Positions 1 to 6,442 of a stretch of 11,041 nt of DNA are shown here, one piece after another (position 1 is the stretch's first letter; every line of letters begins with the position of its first letter). The notes under the pieces were generated by a model. The model was given only the letters and a program-made list of their open reading frames with translations, ran no database searches and was not told the origin of the DNA. Location of the stretch: contig DHWM01000129.1 of the NCBI GenBank assembly GCA_002413185.1, positions 1-11,041 of the forward strand, in the 5' to 3' direction. Origin of the DNA: Actinobacteria bacterium UBA5182. Lineage in GTDB: Bacteria; Actinomycetota; UBA4738. Made by a program: the position numbers and the translations under genes.

Positions 1-2
1 AC

Positions 3-173
3 TGTGCGGTCGGATGCGGACTGAACGTCTACGTCAAGGACAACAGGATCACGGACATCGAAGGCGACCCCGACTCTCCGATCTCCGAGGGTTGCCTGTG
101 CCCGAAGGGTCAGGCGGTGCCGCTGGATGGCCGCGGCGGGCTGCGCGGTGGGGTCGTTTCTCCTGATCATTGA
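3..173 (+). pseudogene. N-terminal fragment of formate dehydrogenase-type molybdopterin oxidoreductase (5' end outside window)
   Basis: The reading frame enters from the left edge and ends at TGA 171-173. It encodes the [4Fe-4S] (Fe4S_MoCo) domain found at the N-terminus of formate dehydrogenase alpha subunits. Visible motifs are CAVGCG (the last part of CxxCxxxC), then NVYVKDNRITDIEGDPDSP, then LCPKG. There are 27 residues between the CAVGC cysteine and the CPKG cysteine, as in this family, and the lysine of CPKG is the usual electron-relay residue. Similarity ends at about base 117; the next 17 codons look unlike any oxidoreductase and run to a stop. An intact subunit has roughly 700-1000 residues, so all molybdopterin-binding domains are missing. 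The fragment cannot be catalytic. It could be the scar of a deletion joining it to the nrfD-like gene downstream, or an assembly join. The family call is strong; the cause of the break is inferred. Confidence 0.75.
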
Positions 174-903
174 CCTCGGCCTGCCGGAGCGGTTCGCCAA
201 CACGCTTCGGGTGTTCAGGCCGAGCTCGCCGATGAACATGGGCTCCTGGGTGCTGGAGACCACGGCGCCGCTGGCGGCCGGCTCCGCCCTGCTCGGCGGG
301 GTGGATGGGTTCCTCGGGGCCGTCGGGGGCGCCGCGGGTTATGGGGCCGGGCTCCTGGGCCTTCCCCTGGCCGGATACACGGCCGTCCTGATCTCGAGCA
401 CCGCCGTCCCGGTGTGGCAGGACACTCGGCGGGTCAGCCCTCCGCTGTTCGTCGCCTCCGCCGTCACCGCGGCTGCGTCCCTCCTCCAGCTCCTGGGGAA
501 GACGCGGCGCGAAGCGCGGATCGTCCGGACCTTCGCCGTAGCGGGGTCGGTGGCGGAGCTCGCATCGAGCTACGCCCTGGACAGAGCAGGTGGGCGGGTC
601 GAACAGGTCGGCAAGCCCCTGCACGAGGGCCGAAGTGGCGCGCTGTTGAAGGCGGCCAAGGCCTGCACGGCGGCGAGCCTCGCGTTCAGCCTGGTTTCGG
701 GGAAGCGGCGATGGGCCTCGGTCGCCGCGAGGGTACTGGGCACGGCGGGCGCCCTGGCCGTGAAGTTCGGCCTGTTCGAGGCGGGCAAGGCGCCGGCGGC
801 CGATCCCCGGGCGACCTTCCAACAGCAGCGGGAGGGCCGCGGGGGACGAGAGGTTACGGGGAAAACTGCCGTGACCGCCCCGGGCCAGGCGGTCGTCTCT
901 TGA
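127..903 (+). CDS. NrfD/PsrC-type membrane subunit, N-terminally truncated
   Basis: NrfD-family proteins are multi-spanning quinone-interacting membrane subunits that partner a molybdopterin enzyme and an Fe-S protein. The family signature is clear: DLGLPERFANTLRVFRPSSP followed by MGSWVL (about residues 16-43), GYTAVLISSTAVPVWQDTRR (about 83-102), and near the end KFGLFEAGKAPAADP. Several alanine/leucine-rich membrane segments lie between them. Family similarity begins almost at the first residue, so the first one or two transmembrane helices usual in NrfD are absent. The frame is open upstream only to a stop at 22-24, inside the oxidoreductase fragment. ATG 127 has only a weak upstream AGGCGG, so its use is uncertain. 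The tail (after about residue 237) is low complexity and overlaps the convergent methyltransferase gene by 50 bp. It is probably a non-functional or truncated remnant of an fdh operon whose Fe-S subunit gene is missing. Confidence 0.75.
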   Translation: MAAAGCAVGSFLLIIDLGLPERFANTLRVFRPSSPMNMGSWVLETTAPLAAGSALLGGVDGFLGAVGGAAGYGAGLLGLPLAGYTAVLISSTAVPVWQDTRRVSPPLFVASAVTAAASLLQLLGKTRREARIVRTFAVAGSVAELASSYALDRAGGRVEQVGKPLHEGRSGALLKAAKACTAASLAFSLVSGKRRWASVAARVLGTAGALAVKFGLFEAGKAPAADPRATFQQQREGRGGREVTGKTAVTAPGQAVVS

Positions 904-1669
904 TCCGGCCGCCGCGCTTCTCCAACACCACGAAGTGCGACAGACCCAAATGCCGGGCCGGCGTGTGTTCCGCTCGATAGAGCATCGCCCGCAGGGCCCT
1001 CCCGGCCTGGGGGTTTCGAGCGGCGATGTTGTCGAACCCCGGATACACGTAGCTATGGACGACCAGGCGAACCGGCAGGCCCACCCACAGCCGGAACATG
1101 TCGACGCTTCGGTATGCCCGGGCATGCGGCACCAGCTTCTCCCGGAAGTAGTCCGGGAGGTAGTTCACGGCAGGGATGTTCCCGAACCTGTACTTGCCCC
1201 TCCAGTAGATCCCGTGGGTCTCGAACGGATACCACCGGTTCGGCGCGTAGATCACGATGTGCCCGCCCTCCCGGAGCACCCGGAGGGCATCCCTGATCGA
1301 GTCACGGTCGTTCGTCACGTGTTCGATGACCTCGTTGAACACGATGACATCGAACGAGCCCTCGGCGAAGGGGAGCCGCTCCCCCGCCGCCGCGACCAGG
1401 TTGGCCACGCCCTTCGCAGCGGCCTCCTGGAGGCGCCTGGCGGAGACGTCGATCCCGTAGCTGTGCGTGGTGAAGTCCCGGAATCGTCTGACGTAGGTTC
1501 CGATCCCGCATCCCACGTCGAGGATCCACCGGCCCTCCAGCGGGACGTAGGACCGGATCAGCTGGAGTCGGCGCTCCTGCCCCGATCGCCACACGTAGCT
1601 CGGCTCGCCGAGCGCGGCTGCCTCGGCCGACGGCGCTCGTTTGACGGAGGGCTTCCTGGTGGCGGCCAC
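854..1669 (-). CDS. Class I SAM-dependent methyltransferase
   Basis: This 271-residue protein has the Rossmann fold of Methyltransf_11/25-type enzymes. Motif I ILDVGCGIGT (residues 49-58) binds S-adenosylmethionine, and the acidic residue after strand 2 lies in YGIDVS (D74). The post-I region FDVIVFNEVIEHV (106-118) and LREGGHIVIYAPN (132-144) follow in normal order. The C-terminal third (YWRGKYRFGNIP, NYLPDYFREKL) probably shapes the acceptor site. Acceptor proteins of this type often act on lipids, sugars or quinone precursors, but the substrate cannot be told here. GTG 1669 is preferred because AAGGGAG (1681-1675) lies 5 nt before it; the frame stays open to 2149 but the extension overlaps the divergent LOG gene and looks non-coding. 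The stop TAA (856-854) lies inside the nrfD-like gene. The enzyme class is secure; the role is unknown. Confidence 0.9.
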   Translation of the reverse strand: MAATRKPSVKRAPSAEAAALGEPSYVWRSGQERRLQLIRSYVPLEGRWILDVGCGIGTYVRRFRDFTTHSYGIDVSARRLQEAAAKGVANLVAAAGERLPFAEGSFDVIVFNEVIEHVTNDRDSIRDALRVLREGGHIVIYAPNRWYPFETHGIYWRGKYRFGNIPAVNYLPDYFREKLVPHARAYRSVDMFRLWVGLPVRLVVHSYVYPGFDNIAARNPQAGRALRAMLYRAEHTPARHLGLSHFVVLEKRGGRIKRRPPGPGRSRQFSP

Positions 1670-1674
1670 GAACG

Positions 1675-1718
1675 CTCCCTTCGGTAGCAGCGGTTCAGGG
1701 TACAAGATGGCACCGAAG
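1675..1718 (-). promoter_or_regulatory. RBS of the methyltransferase, partly inside a possible leader hairpin
   Basis: On the minus strand, CTTCGGT (1718-1712) is the exact reverse complement of ACCGAAG (1685-1679), with a 26-nt loop. The last three bases of the 3' arm are the first bases of the SD AAGGGAG (1681-1675) that serves GTG 1669. If the stem forms in the transcript it would partly hide the ribosome site. A 7-bp stem with a long loop is weak and may be chance. The SD call is more secure than the hairpin. Confidence 0.4.
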
Positions 1719-1801
1719 CCGACGCTCGCCGTGGGACCATGGAGGCGATGAACACCAGGCTGAACCGCGACCCGTCGATCACCTCCGAGAGGGAGGCCGG
1801 C

Positions 1802-2854
1802 ATGGCCCCCTCGGAGCTCGACGAGCTCCTGGCGGGGTACCTCGGCGAACTGAGTGGCCCTGACGCCGAGCTGGCCCGGGAGATCGTCACCACCGCGCTC
1901 AAGCTCGGCCACGAGCAGGTCAGCCGGCTCGACCGCAAGATCGTGAACTCCGTGCTGAAGGAACTCCGGCACGCCTTCCGGGTGTTCGCGCCGTACAAGG
2001 CCATCCGGAAGGTCAGCATCTTCGGCTCGGCCCGGACCACCAGGGAGGACCCCGCCTACGTGGCCACCCGGGACTTCTCTCGGGAGATCGCCCGGCGGGG
2101 GTGGATGGTCATCACCGGCGCCGGGCCGGGGATCATGGAGGCGGGCCACGAGGGAGCCGGCGGGGAGCTCTCCTTCGGCGCCAACATCCGGCTTCCCTTC
2201 GAGGCGAAGCCGAATCCTGTGATCGCCAACGACTCGAAGCTGATCAACTTCAAGTACTTCTTCACCCGGAAGCTCACCTTCATGAAGGAAGCGGACGCCT
2301 TCGTCCTGTTGCCCGGCGGGTTCGGGACGATGGATGAGGCGTTCGAATTGCTCACGCTGGTCCAGACGGGCAAGACAGACCTGTCACCGATCGTGATGCT
2401 CGACCCGCCCGGAGGGGACTACTGGGAGCGGTTCGACGTCTACGTGAAGGAGGAGCTCCTGGAACGGGGCTACGTCAGCGAGGACGACCTGGCGCTGTAC
2501 CGGCGAACGGACGACATCGACGAAGCGGTCCGCGAGATCGAGAGCTTCTACCGCGTGTACCACTCCCAGCGGATGGTCGGACGGCGGCTCGTGCTCCGGC
2601 TGAACGCCATGCCCCCCGCGGACGTGCTGGCCCAGATCTCCACGGAGTTCTCGGACATCCTCTTCGAGCCGGTCCGAGCGACCCGCGCGTCCAGGGGCGA
2701 GATCGCTGATCAGGACGTCCCAGACCTTCCCAGGATCTCGGTGGCCTTCGACCGCCAGCACGTCGGGCGGCTGCGGCAGCTCGTGGACCGGTTGAACCAG
2801 CTCCCCCTCGACGTGCCGCTGCCCTCCGAGAAGGGTCGCCCCGAGGAGCTCTGA
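1802..2854 (+). CDS. LOG-family (TIGR00730-type) protein, long form
   Basis: LOG-family proteins have a Rossmann-like fold. Characterised members release cytokinin-type bases from riboside 5'-monophosphates; many bacterial homologues, often called lysine decarboxylase-like, have no proven substrate. Diagnostic motifs are IFGSAR (residues 73-78), ITGAGPGIMEAGHEGA (104-119), TRKLTFM (155-161) and the nucleotide-binding PGGFGTMDE (171-179). The protein has 350 residues, against about 180-200 in minimal LOG enzymes. The extra parts are an N-terminal helical region of about 70 residues and a C-terminal region of over 100 residues that I do not recognise. ATG 1802 is chosen because GAGGGAGG ends 5 nt before it; in-frame ATGs at 1739 and 1748 would add 21 or 18 residues but have poor ribosome sites. 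It is divergent from the methyltransferase and ends 8 nt from the convergent membrane-protein gene. Hydrolase activity is inferred from family motifs. Confidence 0.85.
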   Translation: MAPSELDELLAGYLGELSGPDAELAREIVTTALKLGHEQVSRLDRKIVNSVLKELRHAFRVFAPYKAIRKVSIFGSARTTREDPAYVATRDFSREIARRGWMVITGAGPGIMEAGHEGAGGELSFGANIRLPFEAKPNPVIANDSKLINFKYFFTRKLTFMKEADAFVLLPGGFGTMDEAFELLTLVQTGKTDLSPIVMLDPPGGDYWERFDVYVKEELLERGYVSEDDLALYRRTDDIDEAVREIESFYRVYHSQRMVGRRLVLRLNAMPPADVLAQISTEFSDILFEPVRATRASRGEIADQDVPDLPRISVAFDRQHVGRLRQLVDRLNQLPLDVPLPSEKGRPEEL

Positions 2855-2862
2855 GGGTTCGT

Positions 2863-4020
2863 TCAGCGCTGTGGCGGAGGGTCGCCTGAGGCCTTCAGGC
2901 CATGGCGGCCCGCCCACGCCCTGGGATCCTCCGCCTGCCGTGCCGCCTGCTCCGCGAGGCGGCGAAGCTCTTCCGCCTTCTCGCCCCGCGAGGCCTTGCC
3001 CGGCACCCGGAGAGACAGGTAGGCCAGCGCGCCGACCGGGATGGGCAGCCAGAAGTTCACCAGCCGCCACCCGATCACTCCGAGCGTCGCGACGCCGCGG
3101 GACGTCCCGAACCCGACCAGGGTCGCCGTGAGGACCGCTTCGACCACGCCGAGCCCACCCGGCGTGATCGGGATCGCCGCCAGCACGTTGGCCAGTCCGT
3201 AGGCCACCAGGAGCTGGTCGACCCCGGGACGGCTGCCGAACGCCGCCAGGAACACCCACAGCGATGCCGCGTCGAGCAGCCAGTTCGCCGTGGCCCATCC
3301 CACAGCTCGAAACAGCACGGCCCGGTTGCTCAGGAGCAGGCGCAATCGCTCCGCCAGGTGATGCACCGCTCGATGGACGCCGTTCTCGTCCAGGAACGGC
3401 GTCTTCCTGGCGACGGCCCGCATGATCTTCGCCGCCCTCGCCTCACCCCTCGTCAGCAGCAGTACCAGGACCGAGAACCCGCCGATCAGCACGACCCCCA
3501 CCGTCGCCGCGGTCACGTACAGAGGATTGAACCCCTGCAACGGGATCGAGATCACCAGGGCCAGCCACAACAGGAGGTTGAGGACGAGGGCCGAACCGAT
3601 CCCCTGCATGGTGAGCGCGAATCCGGCGTCGCTCGCCTCCACACCCGCTTCGTGCAGCAAGCGGTAGCCCACCCCGGTTCCCACCGCTGAGCCGCCCGGC
3701 ACGACGTGACTGACCGCGAGCGTGGCCAGATCGATCCTGGCGACCGTCAGGAGCGACGGGATCCGGCGCGTGGGAAGGACCGATCGGGTCAGCTCGGCGT
3801 AGGCGAGCAGGGCCGCCGCTTCGAGGAGTGCCCCCAGACCGACCAGCGCCAGGTTTGTGTGAGCGACCAGCGCGAGAGCGTGGCGAGCTCCCGCAATCTG
3901 GGGGACCACCAGATATTCGATGATCAGCAGAAGGATCAGGGCGATGATCAGGCGGCGGAGGCCGCGCCGCCGCCTTCGTGGGAGAGGTGGAGGCGGTTCG
4001 GGTTGTGAACGGTCAGGCAT
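2863..4020 (-). CDS. UPF0104/LPG-synthase transmembrane-domain flippase-like protein
   Basis: This 385-residue integral membrane protein belongs to the lysylphosphatidylglycerol synthase TM-region (UPF0104) family. After a basic proline/arginine-rich cytoplasmic tail (RRRRRGLRR, 15-23) come several hydrophobic helices, roughly 24-40, 57-76, 97-112, 143-160, 168-190, 238-262, 268-303 and 312-338. The family hallmark PITPGGLGVVE lies at 284-294, and VVPGGSAVGTGVGYRLL at 107-123 is the second conserved glycine-rich segment. The soluble aminoacyl-transferase domain of MprF is absent, so a lipid-flippase or membrane role is more likely than LPG synthesis. The C-terminus (341-385) is charged and cytoplasmic. 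ATG 4020 has no SD; a TACCCT box lies 10 nt upstream, so translation from a very short leader is possible. It converges on the LOG gene. The family is secure; the cargo is unknown. Confidence 0.85.
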   Translation of the reverse strand: MPDRSQPEPPPPLPRRRRRGLRRLIIALILLLIIEYLVVPQIAGARHALALVAHTNLALVGLGALLEAAALLAYAELTRSVLPTRRIPSLLTVARIDLATLAVSHVVPGGSAVGTGVGYRLLHEAGVEASDAGFALTMQGIGSALVLNLLLWLALVISIPLQGFNPLYVTAATVGVVLIGGFSVLVLLLTRGEARAAKIMRAVARKTPFLDENGVHRAVHHLAERLRLLLSNRAVLFRAVGWATANWLLDAASLWVFLAAFGSRPGVDQLLVAYGLANVLAAIPITPGGLGVVEAVLTATLVGFGTSRGVATLGVIGWRLVNFWLPIPVGALAYLSLRVPGKASRGEKAEELRRLAEQAARQAEDPRAWAGRHGLKASGDPPPQR

Positions 4021-4120
4021 CGGCGGCTTCAGGGTATCCCCACAGAGCCACGTCCCGAACCGAGCTCGGAGCGACGGGATCGCGATTCGTTCGCGGCCCG
4101 CCGCTCCGGTCGCGGCGAGG

Positions 4121-4708
4121 TTACGCGGGCTGTTCGGCCGTCCGGCGGATCGCCTGGATGTCCAGCTCGATGGGAATTTTCCGTCCCACCAGGACGCCGC
4201 CCGTCTCGAGGGCCTGGTTCCACGTGATGCCGAACTCCTCGCGGTCGATCTCCGTCCGGGCGGAGAAAGCCACCCGGTCGTTCCCGCGGACGTCGGGCCC
4301 GGCGCCTTCGAACTCGACCTCCAGCGTCACCGGTCGACTGACGTCCCGGATGGTCAGGTCGCCGCTCACCCGCAGCTCGCGCTTGCCGACCCGCTCGACC
4401 TTCGTGCTGCGGAAGGAGAGGGTCGGGAAGCGTTCGACGTCCAGGAAGTCGGGGGACTTGAGGTGGCCGTCGCGCATCTCGTTGTTCGTGTCGATGCTCG
4501 CAGCTTCGATGGTCGCCGCCACCGACGAGGCCTCCGGCGTCTCCCCGACCTGGATGGTCGCGTCGAAACGGCCGAACCCACCCCTGACCTTCGAGAGCAT
4601 CATGTAGCGCGCCGTGAAGTTGACGTTCGAGTGCGCCGTATCTGCCTTCCATGTCCCGACGGACGGAGCCTTGGCTTCCGTCGTTTCCAGCATCTCGGTC
4701 TCGCTCAT
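4121..4708 (-). CDS. YceI-family (polyisoprenoid-binding-like) protein
   Basis: YceI proteins are lipocalin-like beta barrels that hold isoprenoid or other amphiphilic ligands in a central cavity. The 195-residue product shows the family pattern: W-K-A-D-T-A-H-S near residue 20, ARYMMLSKVRGGFGRFD, IDTNNEMRDGHLKSPDFLDV, FPTLSFRST and LTIRDVSRPVTLEVEF, then a C-terminal KIPIELDIQAI strand. There is no signal peptide, so it should be cytoplasmic, unlike E. coli YceI. The start ATG 4708 is preceded by GGAGGAGGGAC with ideal spacing; an in-frame ATG at 4732 would override this site and is unlikely. The gene is divergent from a MarR regulator with two palindromes between them, suggesting ligand- or stress-dependent repression. 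Function beyond ligand binding is not determined. Confidence 0.93.
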   Translation of the reverse strand: MSETEMLETTEAKAPSVGTWKADTAHSNVNFTARYMMLSKVRGGFGRFDATIQVGETPEASSVAATIEAASIDTNNEMRDGHLKSPDFLDVERFPTLSFRSTKVERVGKRELRVSGDLTIRDVSRPVTLEVEFEGAGPDVRGNDRVAFSARTEIDREEFGITWNQALETGGVLVGRKIPIELDIQAIRRTAEQPA

Positions 4709-4756
4709 GGAATGTCCCTCCTCCCCGGCCAATGCCTTATGGTTGTGGCCGGAACT

Positions 4757-4770
4757 GTTGTTGGGACAAC
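4757..4770. promoter_or_regulatory. Second candidate MarR operator (imperfect palindrome)
   Basis: The 14-bp sequence GTTGT-TGGG-ACAAC has exact 5-bp inverted arms around a 4-bp centre. It overlaps the proposed -10 box (4774-4769) and start region of the yceI promoter, so a bound regulator would block yceI. Its GTTGt/aCAAC arms resemble the TTGa/tCAA arms of the neighbouring 4787-4798 palindrome. Binding is inference. Confidence 0.45.
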
Positions 4771-4798
4771 TTTATCCGCCGGACCATTGACATGTCAA
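4769..4798 (-). promoter_or_regulatory. Predicted yceI promoter
   Basis: On the minus strand a perfect -35 hexamer TTGACA (4798-4793) is followed after 18 nt by TAAAGT (4774-4769), a fair -10 box. Transcription would begin near 4762, leaving a leader of about 50 nt that contains the strong SD of yceI. The -35 is half of the perfect palindrome 4787-4798. Confidence 0.5.
4787..4798. promoter_or_regulatory. Perfect 12-bp palindrome, candidate MarR operator with a -35 on each strand
   Basis: TTGACATGTCAA is its own reverse complement and lies in the yceI-marR intergenic region. It reads as the consensus -35 TTGACA on both strands, so a MarR dimer bound here could cover the RNA polymerase site of both divergent genes at once. 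MarR dimers usually bind inverted repeats of this kind close to or inside their own promoter. No good -10 box is visible on the marR side at 16-18 nt, so the forward promoter is less certain. Confidence 0.6.
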
Positions 4799-4822
4799 CT
4801 CTTTCGAGGGAAACTTTCTTGG

Positions 4823-5347
4823 ATGAGCGTGAAGCCGGTGATCGCCCCGGATCGCATGGGGGCATGGCTGAACCTCATCCAGGCCAACCGCGTGGTGGCG
4901 GCGGCCCTGGAGGAGCAGCTTCAGCTCGAATCAGGCCTATCCCTGGCCGAGCACGAAACCCTTGCCCGGATCGCCGAAACGCCCGACGGCAAGCTGCGGA
5001 TGGCCGAGCTGGCCAGCCTCCTGCTGGTCAGCAAGAGCGGGGCCACCCGCATCGTCGACCGTCTGGAGGAGGCCGGCCTGGTTCGCCGGGACGTCTGTCT
5101 CTCCGACCGCCGGGTCACCTACGCTGCGCTCACGCCCCAGGGACGGGAGGTACTCGACCGCAGCATGCCGGTGCTGAGACGCGGCCTGGAGCGCTCCTTC
5201 TCCGTCTACCTGGCCGATACCGACGTGGCTTCCCTCCGGCGAGCCTTGCGAAAGGTGCTGGAAGGACACGGCAAGTGGGACGAGTCCCGGTGCTCGCCCG
5301 GATTCGGGGCCGAACGGCGGGAGACCTCCTCCCCCGCCACTCGCTGA
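4823..5347 (+). CDS. MarR-family winged-helix transcriptional regulator
   Basis: The 174-residue product has the MarR layout: an N-terminal dimerisation helix (about 12-36), then a winged helix-turn-helix. Visible parts are LSLAEHETLARIAETPDGKL (39-58), MAELASLLLVSKSGATRIVDRLEEAGLV (60-87, containing the recognition helix) and the wing DRRVTYAALTPQG (95-107). A C-terminal helix pair (LRRGLERSF, SLRRALRKVLEGH) completes the dimer interface. The last 25 residues or so are a disordered tail. MarR proteins repress divergent or self genes and release DNA on ligand binding or cysteine oxidation; Cys92 is beside the wing, but a redox role is only possible. ATG 4823 has a distant GAGGG (12 nt); in-frame GTG 4838 and ATG 4856 are alternatives. 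Its likely target is yceI through the intergenic palindromes. It ends 1 nt from the convergent dioxygenase gene. Confidence 0.92.
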   Translation: MSVKPVIAPDRMGAWLNLIQANRVVAAALEEQLQLESGLSLAEHETLARIAETPDGKLRMAELASLLLVSKSGATRIVDRLEEAGLVRRDVCLSDRRVTYAALTPQGREVLDRSMPVLRRGLERSFSVYLADTDVASLRRALRKVLEGHGKWDESRCSPGFGAERRETSSPATR

Positions 5348-5348
5348 G

Positions 5349-6191
5349 TCAGGGCGTCGCCGGTTCGAACACCGCAGTGAGCATCCCGTAGTACGTCGGC
5401 GCCTCGTAGGCGAGCACCTCCGAGCTGAATAGGCCGCCGTCCTCCTGCAACGCGCCGTGAAGCATGAGCATCTGCCACCACGAGTCGGCAGCCGCCGCGT
5501 GCACGGCGGCCGGATCGAACGCGGTCAGCTCGGACAGCGCTCCCCGCCGGACCACGTCGGTCACCTGGTCGTCGAAGACGGCGGATTCGGGGTGGAAGCC
5601 GTACGGGCCCTCGGCGTCGTGGCCATGTCCCTGGTCGGCGCTGGCGACGAAGGCGACCCGGTATCCGGCCCCCCTGGCTGTTGCCACGATGGCGCTCCCG
5701 GCACGAACGTGCGCGGCCGCGTCCAGATCACGGGCCGGGGCCACCACGACCACCGGGACCTGCCCGGCGTGCCGCGTGATATGCCATAGAGGGATCAACG
5801 TCCCCCAGTCCAGGGGCGCGACGGCTTCTGCCGGGACGTTCCCACCGAAGCTGACCGTCACCGTCGGGACCCCTGCCCCGCTCATGGACGCCTGCATCGC
5901 AAGAGCGAGCTCGCGGTCGACGGGGGACTGGAGCGTCACCGGACTCGCGGCCTCTTCGAGTTGCCCGGCGACGTTCGACGGCGTCAGCACCGCCATGTGC
6001 CCTCCGATGTGGACGTTGTGTGGGGTCGCCACGACCACCACGTCCGGCTCGGCGGAGGCGACTCGGCGACCCATCAGGTCCATGGCTCGCTGTGTCTGCA
6101 CGGCCAGCATTCGCGTCTGCTCGTCACACGCCTCCGGAACGGCGAGGTCGCCGTGCGGAGCGATCACCCCGATACAGACCGTGGCCGACAT
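5349..6191 (-). CDS. LigB-like class III extradiol ring-cleavage dioxygenase
   Basis: Class III extradiol dioxygenases use Fe(II) held by two histidines and a glutamate to open catechol-type rings. The 280-residue product starts with GVIAPHGD (His13), followed by TPHNVHIGGH (His58, His61, His65). DWGTLIPLWH (128-137) corresponds to the family's DHGTxxPL segment but with Trp in place of the usual His. ASADQGHGHDAEGPYG (183-198) matches the conserved region around the catalytic histidine. The related MEMO family shares the fold without dioxygenase activity, so enzyme function is likely but not certain. No other aromatic-degradation gene is present, so no pathway can be assigned. ATG 6191 has no SD, but a promoter-like pair lies just upstream (6228-6201). 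The gene converges on marR. Confidence 0.82.
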   Translation of the reverse strand: MSATVCIGVIAPHGDLAVPEACDEQTRMLAVQTQRAMDLMGRRVASAEPDVVVVATPHNVHIGGHMAVLTPSNVAGQLEEAASPVTLQSPVDRELALAMQASMSGAGVPTVTVSFGGNVPAEAVAPLDWGTLIPLWHITRHAGQVPVVVVAPARDLDAAAHVRAGSAIVATARGAGYRVAFVASADQGHGHDAEGPYGFHPESAVFDDQVTDVVRRGALSELTAFDPAAVHAAAADSWWQMLMLHGALQEDGGLFSSEVLAYEAPTYYGMLTAVFEPATP

Positions 6192-6200
6192 GCACGGGAA

Positions 6201-6228
6201 AGCCTAGCCTTCCTTCGATGGCCGGCAA
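6201..6228 (-). promoter_or_regulatory. Predicted near-leaderless promoter of the LigB-like gene
   Basis: On the minus strand TTGCCG (6228-6223) and TAGGCT (6206-6201) are separated by 16 nt, and the -10 box lies 9 nt before ATG 6191. Transcription would start at or within a few bases of the ATG, which fits the lack of an SD. The hexamers are only moderate matches. Confidence 0.4.
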
Positions 6229-6322
6229 CCTCCACTCGCCGGGATGGACGTGAGAGCCTCTGTGAAGCACAATCTGGCCCGGGCCACACGGTCCGGCTCG
6301 GCCCACAGGAGGGGAATCGAGC

Positions 6323-6442
6323 GTGAACGAAAAGGGCATGCGACTCCCCAAGCGGCCTCACGGTCGTGATGTCCTCCTGATCGCCGGGTGGTTCGCGTGG
6401 AGTGACTCCGGCCCGGCGCCTGACATCGCCCACCGCTCGTGA
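6323..6442 (+). CDS. Small ORF (39 residues), translationally coupled to DUF5995 gene
   Basis: I do not recognise this protein. It starts at GTG 6323, 8 nt after a strong SD, AGGAGGGG (6307-6314), and ends at TGA 6440-6442. That stop overlaps the GTG start of the next gene (GTGA at 6439-6442), a standard arrangement for translational coupling. The peptide begins with basic residues (MNEKGMRLPKRPHGRD), has a short hydrophobic core VLLIAGWFAW with two tryptophans, and ends SDSGPAPDIAHRS. The hydrophobic stretch is too short for a convincing transmembrane helix. It may be a real small protein or a leader peptide that sets translation of DUF5995. The only strong ribosome site in this region serves this ORF; the DUF5995 GTG has none of its own, which supports real translation. 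Confidence 0.55.
   Translation: MNEKGMRLPKRPHGRDVLLIAGWFAWSDSGPAPDIAHRS

Noticed and set aside
49..1125. Long open frame on the minus strand across the nrfD-like gene
   Set aside because: Arg/Gly/Pro-rich translation with no motif; it is the GC-rich shadow of the NrfD coding frame, which has clear family signatures.
1670..2149. N-terminal extension of the methyltransferase frame
   Set aside because: It lies antisense to the LOG gene, has no recognisable domain, and a good SD supports GTG 1669.
4081..4095. Hairpin CGCGA-TTCGT-TCGCG after yceI as a terminator
   Set aside because: Only 5 bp with no T-run, in very GC-rich DNA; too weak to call.
3920..4822. Forward open frame joined to marR from upstream
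   Set aside because: It is antisense to yceI and part of the flippase-like gene, and the MarR fold is complete from residue 12 of the shorter start.
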